64,000 nucleotides of DNA from Methylobacterium sp. E-066. GTDB taxonomy: Bacteria > Pseudomonadota > Alphaproteobacteria > Rhizobiales > Beijerinckiaceae. Position numbers and translations under genes: made by a program. Every line of letters begins with the position of its first letter. Within the stretch, counting starts at the first letter, position 1. Below the pieces are notes generated by a model that worked only from the letters and a program-made list of their open reading frames with translations, was not told where the DNA came from and did not search any database. Location of the stretch: assembly GCF_022829635.1 (NCBI RefSeq), contig NZ_JAKSYO010000183.1, forward strand, positions 1 to 64,000, written 5' to 3'. Below are positions 8,049 to 16,333 of this stretch, piece after piece.

Positions 8049-8983
8049 GCCGCGGCGGCTTTCATCTGCGCCACGCGCCCGCCGGTGCCGCGCTGGCCCG
8101 AGACCGTCACATCGAAATCGTCCTTCGGGAGCCGGGCCAGGAAGCGCTCGGCCAGCTCGAACAGCAGGATGTCGGGACGCACGCGCTCGATGTAGTGCCA
8201 GTCCAGGCTCGCCGACCAGACGAAGTGGACCTCGCGAAAGCTCTCGGCTAGCAGCCCGGTCAGCAGGAACGGGTCGAAATGCGCGCAGGAATCGCCGAAC
8301 AGGACGAGGCGGCGCGGATCGGCGGCCTCCGCCTCGTTCCGGTATACGACATGGGCGCCGACATGCGCCTCCCGGTCCCGCCCCTGCGCCTCGTAGGCGG
8401 CGAGCATCGGGCCGACCTCGACCCGCTTGGCGTCGCGCTGCAGCATGAGCCGGTCCAGCCGCTCCCGGGGGCTATCGCGCAGCTTCTCGCCGAGATCCAT
8501 GACCTCCTCCGAGACCACCTGCGGCCGCGCCCCGATATCGGCCGGCGGGATCGCCCCGAGGGCGCGCATGATCTCGCGATAGGCGAGCAGGCAGCCCTGG
8601 ATGGTCCAGTGCGTATCGGTGCGCAGGTACAGCGGCACCGGGCCGTCGCGACCCGCCCGCAGCGGGGCCAGGAGATCGAGATAGGCCGGGTGCCGGGCTA
8701 GGCGCCGGGCCAGGCGCCGGGTCGAGGCCTTAGCCGGGGCGTAGCGCAGCCCCTCGACCTTGTCGTCGTAGACCGACAGCTTCTCCGGCACGATCACGTG
8801 CAGGCAGCGGATCCCGAGGCTTTCGGCCCGCCGCGCTCTCGTCTCGATCAGCCGCGCCCAGCCGCGCAGCAGCAGCCAGTGCCGCAGGCCACCCCGGTAG
8901 CGGTCCATGACGCGGTTGCTGCCGCCGGTGAGGAACAGCCATCCGTCGCGGCCGACATGTACGCTCTCCCTGCCTGAAGCCAT
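8042..8983 (-). CDS. AlgX/AlgJ-like SGNH hydrolase-family protein
   Basis: The 313-residue protein has the SGNH motifs of alginate acetyltransferase-type enzymes. 'GRDGWLFLTGGSNRVMDRY' lies near the N-terminus, 'YLRTDTHWTIQG' supplies the Asp-x-His pair, and 'LVLFGDSCAHFDPFL' supplies the nucleophilic Ser. AlgX and AlgJ acetylate exported polysaccharides in the periplasm, but no signal peptide or transmembrane segment is visible here and no polymer biosynthesis genes adjoin it. The substrate is unknown. Its 3' end overlaps the convergent small membrane protein gene. Confidence 0.7.
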   Translation of the reverse strand: MASGRESVHVGRDGWLFLTGGSNRVMDRYRGGLRHWLLLRGWARLIETRARRAESLGIRCLHVIVPEKLSVYDDKVEGLRYAPAKASTRRLARRLARHPAYLDLLAPLRAGRDGPVPLYLRTDTHWTIQGCLLAYREIMRALGAIPPADIGARPQVVSEEVMDLGEKLRDSPRERLDRLMLQRDAKRVEVGPMLAAYEAQGRDREAHVGAHVVYRNEAEAADPRRLVLFGDSCAHFDPFLLTGLLAESFREVHFVWSASLDWHYIERVRPDILLFELAERFLARLPKDDFDVTVSGQRGTGGRVAQMKAAAAQ

Positions 8984-8995
8984 GGCCGTGCTTTA

Positions 8996-9032
8996 GAGCC
9001 GTTCCCGATCGGCTTGCAATCGGGAACGGCTC
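8996..9032. repeat. perfect 14-bp hairpin in a divergent intergenic region
   Basis: GAGCCGTTCCCGAT (8996-9009) is exactly complementary to 9019-9032, with a 9-base loop. It lies between two divergently transcribed genes, so it is not a normal terminator. It could be a dispersed repeat or part of a 5' leader. Confidence 0.6.
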
Positions 9033-9154
9033 GGCCCTCCTGGCGATAAGGACTCGCGGACGAGCCGGCTGCCCCTTCGGCGGCGAGCGCTTCGGCCGCA
9101 CCGCGCTCGGGCGCCCGGGCCGGACCCGGCGCCGCGGGCGCGCGTTCGACAACT

Positions 9155-10279
9155 ATGTCGTCCCCCTCGCTCCTGATGCCCGCCCCGGCGATCGAAAGCC
9201 CCGTTCCGGCCCGCCCCCGTCCGGCCCGGCTCTGGCGCCCGCGCCGGGTCCTGGTGACGCCGGCCGCGCTCGATTTCGCCCATGGCCGGGCCATGGCCGA
9301 GCGGGCCGAGGCGATGGGGTTGCCGGTGGAACGGCTCGCTTCCAACCGCCTCACCGGCCTGCGCGATGCCGATCCGCGCAAGGCCTACACCTCGGCCAAG
9401 GCGACCCTCGCGATCACGGTGGCGCCACCGACCAAGCTGCGGCTCCAGCCGATTCCACCCTCGGCCGACTGGCGCTTCGACCTGGCAGAGGGCTGCCCGG
9501 CCCATTGCCAGTATTGCTACCTCGCCGGCTCGCTCCAGGGGCCGCCGGTGACCCGGGCCTACGCCAATCTCGACGCCATCCTCGACAACCTCGCGGCCTA
9601 TGCCGGCCAGGGCGCCGTCACCTCGGCCTCGGCCGAGCGGGCGCATGAGGGCACGACCTTCGAGGCCTCCTGCTACACGGATCCGCTCGGCATCGAGCAT
9701 CTTACCGGCTCGCTCTCGGCCGCGATCCGTCATTTCGGCGCCTGGGATGCGCCGGTGCAGCTGCGCTTCACCACGAAATTCGCCGCCGTCGCGCCGCTCC
9801 TCGACCTGCCGCACAACCGGCGCACGCGCATCCGCTTCTCGGTCAATGCCCGGCCTGCCTCGCGCTACGAGGGCGGCACCGACCCGCTCGACGCGCGGCT
9901 CTCCGCGATGGGTGCCATGGCCATGGCCGGCTATCCCGTGGGCCTGACCATCGCGCCGATCATCCCGGTGGAGGGTTGGGAGGACGCCTATGCCGGCCTG
10001 ATCCGCGACGCCGCCAACGCGCTCGCCGGCATCCCCGATCTCGACCTGACCGCCGAGCTGATCACCCACCGGTTCACGCCGATCTCGAAGGCGGTCCTGC
10101 GCGGCTGGTATCCGGGGTCGGACCTGCCCCTCGACGAGGCCGACCGGGTCGAGAAGCGCACCAAGTTCGGCACGGTGAAGCACGTCTTCCCGAAGCCGCT
10201 GATGCAGGCGATGCGGGCGCATCTCACGGAGCGACTGGCCCGCGACCTGCCGGCCGCGCGGATGCTGTACTGGACCTGA
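9155..10279 (+). CDS. spore photoproduct lyase-like radical SAM protein
   Basis: The 374-residue protein carries the radical SAM cluster motif CxxxCxxC as 'GCPAHCQYCYLAG' (Cys114, Cys118, Cys121), preceded by 'DLAEG' as in the spore photoproduct lyase (SPL) family. 'GTTFEASCYTDPLGIEHLTG' and 'LRFTTKF' are also SPL-like. SPL reverses thymine spore photoproduct in Bacillus endospores. Alphaproteobacteria do not form such spores, so this family branch may repair another DNA lesion or act elsewhere. It is followed after 15 bases by a 2H phosphoesterase. Confidence 0.85.
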   Translation: MSSPSLLMPAPAIESPVPARPRPARLWRPRRVLVTPAALDFAHGRAMAERAEAMGLPVERLASNRLTGLRDADPRKAYTSAKATLAITVAPPTKLRLQPIPPSADWRFDLAEGCPAHCQYCYLAGSLQGPPVTRAYANLDAILDNLAAYAGQGAVTSASAERAHEGTTFEASCYTDPLGIEHLTGSLSAAIRHFGAWDAPVQLRFTTKFAAVAPLLDLPHNRRTRIRFSVNARPASRYEGGTDPLDARLSAMGAMAMAGYPVGLTIAPIIPVEGWEDAYAGLIRDAANALAGIPDLDLTAELITHRFTPISKAVLRGWYPGSDLPLDEADRVEKRTKFGTVKHVFPKPLMQAMRAHLTERLARDLPAARMLYWT

Positions 10280-10294
10280 GCGGGTTCAGGCGCC

Positions 10295-10825
10295 ATGTCG
10301 CCCCGCATGCATGACGCGGCCCCCCTGATCCTGACCCTCGCCTTCGACGAGCCGACCTTCGCGCGCTTCGACGGCGAGCGGCGGCGGAATTTCCCCGAGG
10401 CCCTGAACCTCATCCCAGCCCACGCGACGCTGTTCCACCACCTGCCGGGGGATAAGGAGCGCGGCGTGATCGAAGCAGTAACGACCCTGGCCCGCACGGT
10501 GCCGGCCCCGGAGGTCGCCGTCACCGGCCTGCGCTTCACCGGGCGGGGCGTGGCCTACGTGCTCGAATCCGAATCGCTGTCGAACTTCCGGGCCCGGCTC
10601 GCCAAGACCTTCGAGCCCCATCTCACCGCGCAGGATCGCCAGGGCTGGCGCCCGCACGTGACCGTGCAGAACAAGGTCGCCCCCGACAAGGCGCGTGCGC
10701 TCCATGCCGATCTGGCTGCCGGGTTCGCGCCGTTCCACTTCACGGCGCCTGCAACCCGGCTGTGGCGCTATCTCGGCGGCCCCTGGGAGGCGGTCGCCGT
10801 CCTGGCCTTCGGAGAGAATGCCTGA
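10295..10825 (+). CDS. 2'-5' RNA ligase / 2H phosphoesterase family protein
   Basis: The 176-residue protein has the two His-x-Thr motifs of the 2H superfamily: 'HATLFHHL' (His43, Thr45) and 'HVTVQNK' (His121, Thr123). Family members act on cyclic phosphodiesters of RNA or nucleotides. It lies 15 bases after the SPL-like gene and 31 bases before the PAP2 gene, in one likely transcription unit. Met5 is an alternative start. Confidence 0.85.
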   Translation: MSPRMHDAAPLILTLAFDEPTFARFDGERRRNFPEALNLIPAHATLFHHLPGDKERGVIEAVTTLARTVPAPEVAVTGLRFTGRGVAYVLESESLSNFRARLAKTFEPHLTAQDRQGWRPHVTVQNKVAPDKARALHADLAAGFAPFHFTAPATRLWRYLGGPWEAVAVLAFGENA

Positions 10826-10856
10826 TGGTCCGCATGCGCATCGGGGAGAGCGCGCC

Positions 10857-11612
10857 ATGAGGGCGCCGAGTCGTCTGCAGCACAATCCGCTCACCGGGCG
10901 GGCGATGGCGGTCTGGCTGCGCCTGCGGCTCAACGAGGTCGGCCCGCTGGTCGCCCTGCTGGGCGTCAGCATCCTCGGCTACGGGTTCTTCTACCTCGCC
11001 CACGAGGTCGGAGAGGGCTCGACCGCGGCGCTCGACCGCAAGATCCTGCTCGCCCTGCGCAACCCGGCCGACCTCTCCGACCCGATCGGGCCGCCCTGGC
11101 TCGAGGAGACGATGCGCGACATCACCGGGCTCGGCAGCGTCTTCACGGTGCTGTTCCTGACCTGCGCGGTGGCGGCCTATCTGGCAGTGTCCGGGCGGCG
11201 CCGGATCGGCGTGTTCGTGCTCGCCGCGGTTGGCGGCGGCGAACTGGTCTCGACGGTGCTGAAGCTGTTCTACCAGCGGCCGCGGCCGGACCTCGTGCCC
11301 CACGGCATGGAGGTGTTCACCGCGAGCTTCCCCAGCGGCCACGCCACCATGTCGGCCATCGCCTACCTGACCCTCGCGACCCTGGTCGCGCGGGTCGATC
11401 GCAACCGGAGCGCGAAGGCCCTGGTGCTCGGGCTCGGGGTCGGCCTGACGCTGCTCGTCGGACTCAGCCGGATCTATCTCGGCGTCCACTGGCCGAGCGA
11501 CGTGCTGGCCGGCTGGTGCATCGGGGCGGCCTGGGCCTGCCTGTGCTGGTTCATCGCCCTCCAGCTGCAGCGGCGTGGAGAGGTCGAGGCGCCGGACCCG
11601 CCACCGCCGTAA
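10857..11612 (+). CDS. PAP2 family phosphatase, membrane-bound
   Basis: The ATG at 10857, preceded by GGGGAGAG, gives 251 residues with about six membrane segments. All three acid-phosphatase motifs are present: 'KLFYQRPRP', 'SFPSGHAT' and 'SRIYLGVHWPSDV'. PAP2 enzymes remove phosphate from lipids such as undecaprenyl pyrophosphate, phosphatidate or lipid A. The substrate is not known, and context does not settle it. Confidence 0.88.
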   Translation: MRAPSRLQHNPLTGRAMAVWLRLRLNEVGPLVALLGVSILGYGFFYLAHEVGEGSTAALDRKILLALRNPADLSDPIGPPWLEETMRDITGLGSVFTVLFLTCAVAAYLAVSGRRRIGVFVLAAVGGGELVSTVLKLFYQRPRPDLVPHGMEVFTASFPSGHATMSAIAYLTLATLVARVDRNRSAKALVLGLGVGLTLLVGLSRIYLGVHWPSDVLAGWCIGAAWACLCWFIALQLQRRGEVEAPDPPPP

Positions 11613-11712
11613 CCGGGCGATTAAGGTAAACCGGAGGTTAAGGTGGACCTCAGGGTGCCATCCGGGCTCGATTGAGGTTGTCGGAACGACCGATAACCTG
11701 AGGACAGCGATC

Positions 11713-12081
11713 GTGATCGAGCGTCGCCAAACCGCCCGCCGCCGTGTCTGCCTGGGCGGACGCGTTCGGACCGCCGCCTTCCTGCCGGAAATCGACTGCG
11801 TCGTGCGCGACGTCTCACTCGGCGGTGCCAGGATCGGCGTCCCGGCCGAGGCCACGCTGCCGGATTGTTTCGACCTGTTCATCCCCTGCCGGAACGAGAC
11901 CCGGCGGGCCTTCGTGGCGTGGCGCTCGGGCGCGACGATCGGCATCGGCTTTGCCGAGACGCGGGCGGCCTCCGAACCAGCGGCGCTCGCCCGCCGCCTC
12001 GCCGACAGCGAGGCCGAGGTCACGCGTCTGCGCGCCGCGCTGCTCGGCGGAAACGACCGGGCACCAGCTTGCGTTCACTGA
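11713..12081 (+). CDS. PilZ domain protein
   Basis: From GTG 11713 (GAGG 10 bases upstream) the product is 122 residues. It starts 'MIERRQTARRRV', which holds the RxxxR motif. 'VRDVSLGGARIGVP' follows, giving the DxSxxG motif. Together these are the cyclic di-GMP-binding signature of PilZ domains. A short C-terminal helix with coiled-coil character follows. It is probably a c-di-GMP effector, but no diguanylate cyclase gene adjoins it, so its target is unknown. Confidence 0.8.
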   Translation: MIERRQTARRRVCLGGRVRTAAFLPEIDCVVRDVSLGGARIGVPAEATLPDCFDLFIPCRNETRRAFVAWRSGATIGIGFAETRAASEPAALARRLADSEAEVTRLRAALLGGNDRAPACVH

Positions 12082-12164
12082 TGGGACAGCAGCGATAGCG
12101 GACGCTCGCCCCATGGCGCGGCGATTCGGTGCCGTGACGCGAATTCAGTGAAACGGCGAGGCTC

Positions 12165-13463
12165 ATGGCGGACGACACCCGGCTCTCACGACGCACCCTC
12201 CTGGCCGCGGGGAGTGCCCTGGCGGGCGCCAGCCTCGGCGGTGCGGCTCAGGCGGCGCAGCCCGGCCCGACGGTTCCAGCCGATACCGGCGCGGTCCAGG
12301 GCGGGCGCGTGATGTTCCCGAACTGGCGCGGCCAGGCCGACCGTCCGCCGGCGCCGAGCCCGGCGCCCCAGCCTCCGGGACAGCGGATCGGCTATTGCGT
12401 CGTCGGCCTCGGGCGGCTGAGCCTCGATGAGATCCTCCCGGCCTTCGGGGCGACCAAGCGCTCGCGGCTCGCCGCGGTGATGTCGGGAACGCCCGACAAG
12501 GCCAAGCTCGTGGCCCGGCAATACGGGCTGCCGGACGATGCCGTCTACGGTTACGACGAGTGGGACCGGCTCAAGGCCAATCCCGCGATCCAGGCGGTCT
12601 ACATCGTGACGCCCAACGGCGTGCACCGGGACAACGTCCTGGCCGCGGCGGCGGCCGGCAAGCAGGTGCTGTGCGAGAAGCCGATGGCGGTGGCGTCGCA
12701 GGAATGCCGCGACATGATCGCGGCCTGCAACCAGGCCAACGTCAAGCTGATGATCGCCTATCGTTGCCAGTACGAGCCGCATAACCGCGCCGTCATCAAG
12801 CTCGCCCGGTCGGGCGAGTTCGGCCGTCCCCGGATGATCCAGGCGTTCAACGGCCAGACCACCGGGCTGCCCGAGCAATGGCGTCTGAAGAAGGCACTGG
12901 CGGGCGGCGGCTCGCTGCCGGATATCGGATTGTACTGCCTCAACACCACCCGGGCGGTGCTCGGCGAGGAGCCGGATCTGATCCAGGCCCAGATCCATTC
13001 GCCGCCCGACGATCCGAAGTTCCGCGAGGTCGAGGAGACGGTGAGCTTCACGCTGCACTTCCCGTCCGGCGTGATCGCGCAATGCACATCGAGCTACGGC
13101 GTCTACGAGGCGCGCAGCCTGACGCTGCACACCGGCAACGCCGCGGTCGATCTGCAGAACGCCTTCGCGTACGAGGGTCAGCGCCTGTTCGTGTCCCACC
13201 GCGACGGCAAGTCCGGTGCGCGCGACGAGAAGGTTCTGAGCCCGAAGAACCAGTTCGCCCTGGAGATCGACCATTTCTCCCGGTGCATCCAGGAGAACCT
13301 GCGCCCCCGCACCCCCGGCGAGGAGGGGCTGCAGGATCAGGTGCTGATGGAGGCGATCTACGAATCCGCCCGGACCGGCGCCCCGGTCAAGGTCGGCCCG
13401 CCCGCGGGCGCCGGCACAGGCCTCGACGTGACCCGGGGACCGGAGCCGGAGGAGCCGAACTGA
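12165..13463 (+). CDS. Gfo/Idh/MocA family oxidoreductase with Tat signal
   Basis: The 432-residue protein begins with a twin-arginine signal ('RLSRRTLLAAGSALAGAS'). A Rossmann fold follows with 'GYCVVGLGRLS', and the family motif 'VLCEKPMAV' appears near residue 170. The C-terminal oxidoreductase domain has 'GGGSLPDIGLYCLNTTR'. Tat export of an NAD(P)-binding enzyme fits glucose-fructose oxidoreductase-like proteins, which carry their cofactor folded into the periplasm. The sugar substrate is unknown. Confidence 0.88.
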   Translation: MADDTRLSRRTLLAAGSALAGASLGGAAQAAQPGPTVPADTGAVQGGRVMFPNWRGQADRPPAPSPAPQPPGQRIGYCVVGLGRLSLDEILPAFGATKRSRLAAVMSGTPDKAKLVARQYGLPDDAVYGYDEWDRLKANPAIQAVYIVTPNGVHRDNVLAAAAAGKQVLCEKPMAVASQECRDMIAACNQANVKLMIAYRCQYEPHNRAVIKLARSGEFGRPRMIQAFNGQTTGLPEQWRLKKALAGGGSLPDIGLYCLNTTRAVLGEEPDLIQAQIHSPPDDPKFREVEETVSFTLHFPSGVIAQCTSSYGVYEARSLTLHTGNAAVDLQNAFAYEGQRLFVSHRDGKSGARDEKVLSPKNQFALEIDHFSRCIQENLRPRTPGEEGLQDQVLMEAIYESARTGAPVKVGPPAGAGTGLDVTRGPEPEEPN

Positions 13464-13487
13464 GGTCTTTCAGAACGGCACCGGGAT

Positions 13488-13946
13488 TCAGGCTACACGC
13501 TTGCGAGGGGCGCTTTTCTTCTTCTGATCGGGGGGGATCGGCGCCGCGTCCGACGCGCGCCGATCGAGGGCGAGGTGGAAGAAGAACGCCTTGTCGATGT
13601 CGACATGGTTCAATCGGAAGCTCCAAATCTCCCGAACCCCCTCCGTCAGCGTTTTCGGCAGCGACGCGAGATCGTCGAGAGCCTGCTTCGACGTATTGAA
13701 GTAGAACAAATCGTCTCTTCCGATCCGATCGGAAAAGCCATTCTCAAGGACCGCGCTCGCTAGCCTTACGACCGAGAGAGGACCGTACACTTGGACGTTG
13801 GGACTCGCGATCCCCAACGTCCAAGTGTCGTATGTCGGTCGCTTGAACCACATCGCCGCGGCGACCGGCAATCCGGCCTGCTCCAGCGCTGCGACGAACC
13901 GGCGGCCGACCTCGATATCTTCGTCTACCAGTGACGTCTTATCCAT
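13488..13946 (-). CDS. conserved protein of unknown function, partner of the HEPN gene
   Basis: From the ATG at 13946 the product is 152 residues. Its start overlaps the end of the HEPN gene by 22 bases, so the pair is translationally coupled. The middle part reads 'GLPVAAAMWFKRPTYDTWTL', then 'LENGFSDRIGRDDLFYFNTS'. A lysine/arginine-rich tail closes it ('DQKKKSAPRKRVA'). No known domain was recognised. Pairing with a HEPN protein suggests a toxin-antitoxin-like or regulatory role, which is inference. A perfect hairpin lies inside the gene at 13787-13828. Confidence 0.6.
   Translation of the reverse strand: MDKTSLVDEDIEVGRRFVAALEQAGLPVAAAMWFKRPTYDTWTLGIASPNVQVYGPLSVVRLASAVLENGFSDRIGRDDLFYFNTSKQALDDLASLPKTLTEGVREIWSFRLNHVDIDKAFFFHLALDRRASDAAPIPPDQKKKSAPRKRVA
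13787..13828. repeat. perfect 16-bp hairpin inside a coding region
   Basis: ACACTTGGACGTTGGG (13787-13802) and its exact reverse complement (13813-13828) are separated by 10 bases, inside the HEPN-partner gene. Encoded residues include 'DTWTLGIASPNVQVYG'. A stem this long in coding sequence would form in the mRNA and might slow ribosomes or attract a nuclease. Confidence 0.85.
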
Positions 13947-14338
13947 GGCATCACACCAGAACGCCGCCGCGCGATAGCGTCGAGCATATCGGATGCCTCC
14001 TCCTCTGACCATTCGGCATACCGGGACTCGATCGTCCACTTCGCCACGATATCCCAGGCATCGAGAAACGAAGGGTCGCGCTTCTCATCGATCTGCCGCT
14101 GGTCGCGCAAGTCAGCGAGGATGACGAGCTTCGACAGGTCGTGGGTGTGGATGTCGATGGCGAATTGCCGGAGCGGCCATGTCCCGCTCCGGAACGAGCG
14201 CGCGATCCGAGCCTTGAGGGCGCATTCGACCGCCAATCCGGCCAGATGATAGGCGACGCTGTACTGGCCCGCCGCCAGAAGCGTTTGAGCGGCGCGGAGT
14301 TGATTCCTGGATCGCTTCTTCCACGCCTGCCGGTTCAT
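13925..14338 (-). CDS. HEPN domain-containing protein
   Basis: The 137-residue protein has the HEPN-type helix 'AAGQYSVAYHLAGLAVECAL' (about residues 22-41). A following segment holds 'RQFAIDIH', where Arg57 and His64 give an Rx6H spacing like the RNase motif of HEPN toxins. HEPN proteins often pair with minimal nucleotidyltransferases or other small partners as toxin-antitoxin or RNA-cutting systems. Here the partner is a 152-residue unknown protein that overlaps it by 22 bases. The catalytic assignment is tentative. Confidence 0.7.
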   Translation of the reverse strand: MNRQAWKKRSRNQLRAAQTLLAAGQYSVAYHLAGLAVECALKARIARSFRSGTWPLRQFAIDIHTHDLSKLVILADLRDQRQIDEKRDPSFLDAWDIVAKWTIESRYAEWSEEEASDMLDAIARRRSGVMPWIRRHW

Positions 14339-14358
14339 GCCGTGCCCGAATCGCCACC

Positions 14359-15129
14359 TCAGAACGGCAGCAGGATATCCACGATCTGCTGGCCGTAACG
14401 GGGTTGCTGCACGTCGGTGATCTGGCCGCGGCCGCCATAGGCGATGCGGGCCTGGGCGATCTTGGTCGAGTCGATGGTGTTGTCGGATTCGATGTCCTCC
14501 GGCCGGACGACGCCGGCCACCACCATCTCACGGACCTCGAAGTTCACCCGGATCTCCTGCTTGCCCTCGACCACGAGGTTGCCGTTGGGCAGGACCTGGG
14601 TGACCACCGCGGCGACGTTCGTGGTCACGGTCTCGGCCCGCTGGACCGAGCCGGCGCCGTCATTGGCGGTGGCCGAGGTGGCGGACAGGAGCGCGCTGCC
14701 GCCGACACCGAAGGACTTGCCGACGGCGTTGTTCTCCAGCCCGAGGGCGTTCGGCAGGCCAAAACTCTCGGTGTTGGCCCGGGACCGCTTGGTCTCGTTG
14801 CTGATGTTGGCCTGGTCGGTGACGTTGACCTTTACGGTCAGCAGGTCGCCGAGCCGGGCCGCGCGCTGGTCCTTAAAGAACGCCCGGGAGCCGGTCCGCC
14901 ACAGCGAGTTCGGTGCGTAGGAGACCGGCTGCACGTCGGGCATCGGCATCCGCACCGGTTTGTAGCCGGGCTGCGTCGTGGGATCCTCGATCGCCGACAG
15001 GGCCGGCGTGGCGCCGACCTGGGACAGCCGGTCGGCGGTGTTGCAGGCGCCGAGCGCGCCGGCGATCAGCGCGGCGGCGAGCGGGTTGAGGACAAGGCGG
15101 CTGGCCATCGGGGGAACTCGTTGACGCAT
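14359..15129 (-). CDS. flgH: flagellar L-ring lipoprotein FlgH
   Basis: The 256-residue protein has a lipoprotein signal with lipobox 'LGAC' (Cys29). The FlgH core includes 'GSRAFFKDQRAARLGDLLTVKV' (split) and the C-terminal 'RPEDIESDNTIDSTKIAQARIAYGGRGQI' region, typical of L-ring proteins. FlgH forms the outer-membrane ring around the flagellar rod. It is last in the leftward run flgF-flgG-flgA-flgH, 12 bases after flgA. Met8 is an alternative start. Confidence 0.95.
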   Translation of the reverse strand: MRQRVPPMASRLVLNPLAAALIAGALGACNTADRLSQVGATPALSAIEDPTTQPGYKPVRMPMPDVQPVSYAPNSLWRTGSRAFFKDQRAARLGDLLTVKVNVTDQANISNETKRSRANTESFGLPNALGLENNAVGKSFGVGGSALLSATSATANDGAGSVQRAETVTTNVAAVVTQVLPNGNLVVEGKQEIRVNFEVREMVVAGVVRPEDIESDNTIDSTKIAQARIAYGGRGQITDVQQPRYGQQIVDILLPF

Positions 15130-15141
15130 CGATAAGGGCGA

Positions 15142-16299
15142 TCAGCGCAGGGACGCGGTCGCCTGGACTGGCTGGGTGCCGGCGCTCTGCTGGGCGACCG
15201 GGCCGGGGCCGACCGAGACGCGGCCTGGGCCGATCACGGTGGCCTGGAGGACTTTCTTCGAGGCGACGTTCACGACGTTGACGACCGCGCCCATGCGGCC
15301 GGCCTCGTTGGAGAGGCCGCGCATCGACAGGCTGACGCTGGCGGTCTCGTACACGATGGTCACGCTCTCGCCCCTTGCCACGAGTTCGGGCAGCGCGGTG
15401 TCGGAGACCCGCAGCACCGTGCCGGCCGGGAGCGCGTGCTGGGCGACCTCGCCCGCGACCGTGCTGACGCCGAGCTGCGCATCGGTCGCGACGGCTTCCC
15501 GGGGACGGCGCTCGACGACGAGGTCGCCCTCCCGCACCGGATCGCCCCGGTTGAGCGCCCGGGTCAGCACCGCCACCTCGCGCAGCTCGATCACGACGCC
15601 CGAGACCCGCAGCGACGCCTGCCGCTCGCCCAGGCTCACAAGGCCCGAGACTCGGCGCGAGCGCGGATCGTAGGTCAGGTCGAGGGCGGCGGCCTGGCCG
15701 GCAAGGTCAACCGGTGCCAGCAGCGTCGGGCCGTCGCCGTCGAAGCGCACCGCGACGCTGCGCGGATCGAGGCCGTAGCCGGATTCCAGGCCGCGCTTGA
15801 GCGCCGCCTCGATATCCGGCGGCCCCAGGCGCCGGGCGGCGCGCTGCACGGCGATCTGCATCCGGCCCCCGGTCTCCAGGCCGGTGACGCCCAGGGCGGC
15901 GGCGGCCTCGACGATGCGGCGGGTCTGGATCGTCCCGGTGGCGCCCAAAGCCGGCGAGCGGAACAGCGGACGGGCGGCGAGGAAGTCCGGCGCGCCCTCG
16001 ACGAGGTCGGCGAGCGCCAGGACGTCGCCCCGCGCGGTCACGTCGCCGCGCAGCCGCGGCTGGGTCTTCTGCGTCTCGCCCGGCTGCATCCCGGGCTCGG
16101 CCATGGCGGGGATCGCCAGGGCGCCGATGGCCGCGAAGGTCATGAAGGCGAGCGCCGCGCGCAGCAGCACCGCGGCGCCGGGGGTGGGCACCCGCGGCCG
16201 GGCCCGGCGCACGATCGGGCTGAGGTCGCTCTCGTCCGCCGCCGTGCTGAGGAGGGGCAGATCGGCGAGAACCGTGTCGGGGTGGAAGCCGGCATACAT
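15142..16299 (-). CDS. flgA: flagellar basal body P-ring formation protein FlgA
   Basis: The 385-residue protein ends with the SAF-type FlgA domain: 'LTRALNRGDPVREGDLVVERRP' (split), then 'GTVLRVSDTALPELVARGESVTIVYE' (split) and 'GAVVNVVNVASKKVLQATVIG' (split). FlgA is a periplasmic chaperone for P-ring assembly by FlgI. A hydrophobic segment near residues 43-65 ending 'AIPAMAEP' is the export signal. About 40 residues come before it, so a downstream start is possible. It follows flgG by 34 bases. Confidence 0.93.
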   Translation of the reverse strand: MYAGFHPDTVLADLPLLSTAADESDLSPIVRRARPRVPTPGAAVLLRAALAFMTFAAIGALAIPAMAEPGMQPGETQKTQPRLRGDVTARGDVLALADLVEGAPDFLAARPLFRSPALGATGTIQTRRIVEAAAALGVTGLETGGRMQIAVQRAARRLGPPDIEAALKRGLESGYGLDPRSVAVRFDGDGPTLLAPVDLAGQAAALDLTYDPRSRRVSGLVSLGERQASLRVSGVVIELREVAVLTRALNRGDPVREGDLVVERRPREAVATDAQLGVSTVAGEVAQHALPAGTVLRVSDTALPELVARGESVTIVYETASVSLSMRGLSNEAGRMGAVVNVVNVASKKVLQATVIGPGRVSVGPGPVAQQSAGTQPVQATASLR

Positions 16300-16333
16300 G
16301 AGCGGAGACCTGAAGTGATGGCAGGACGCGCGG

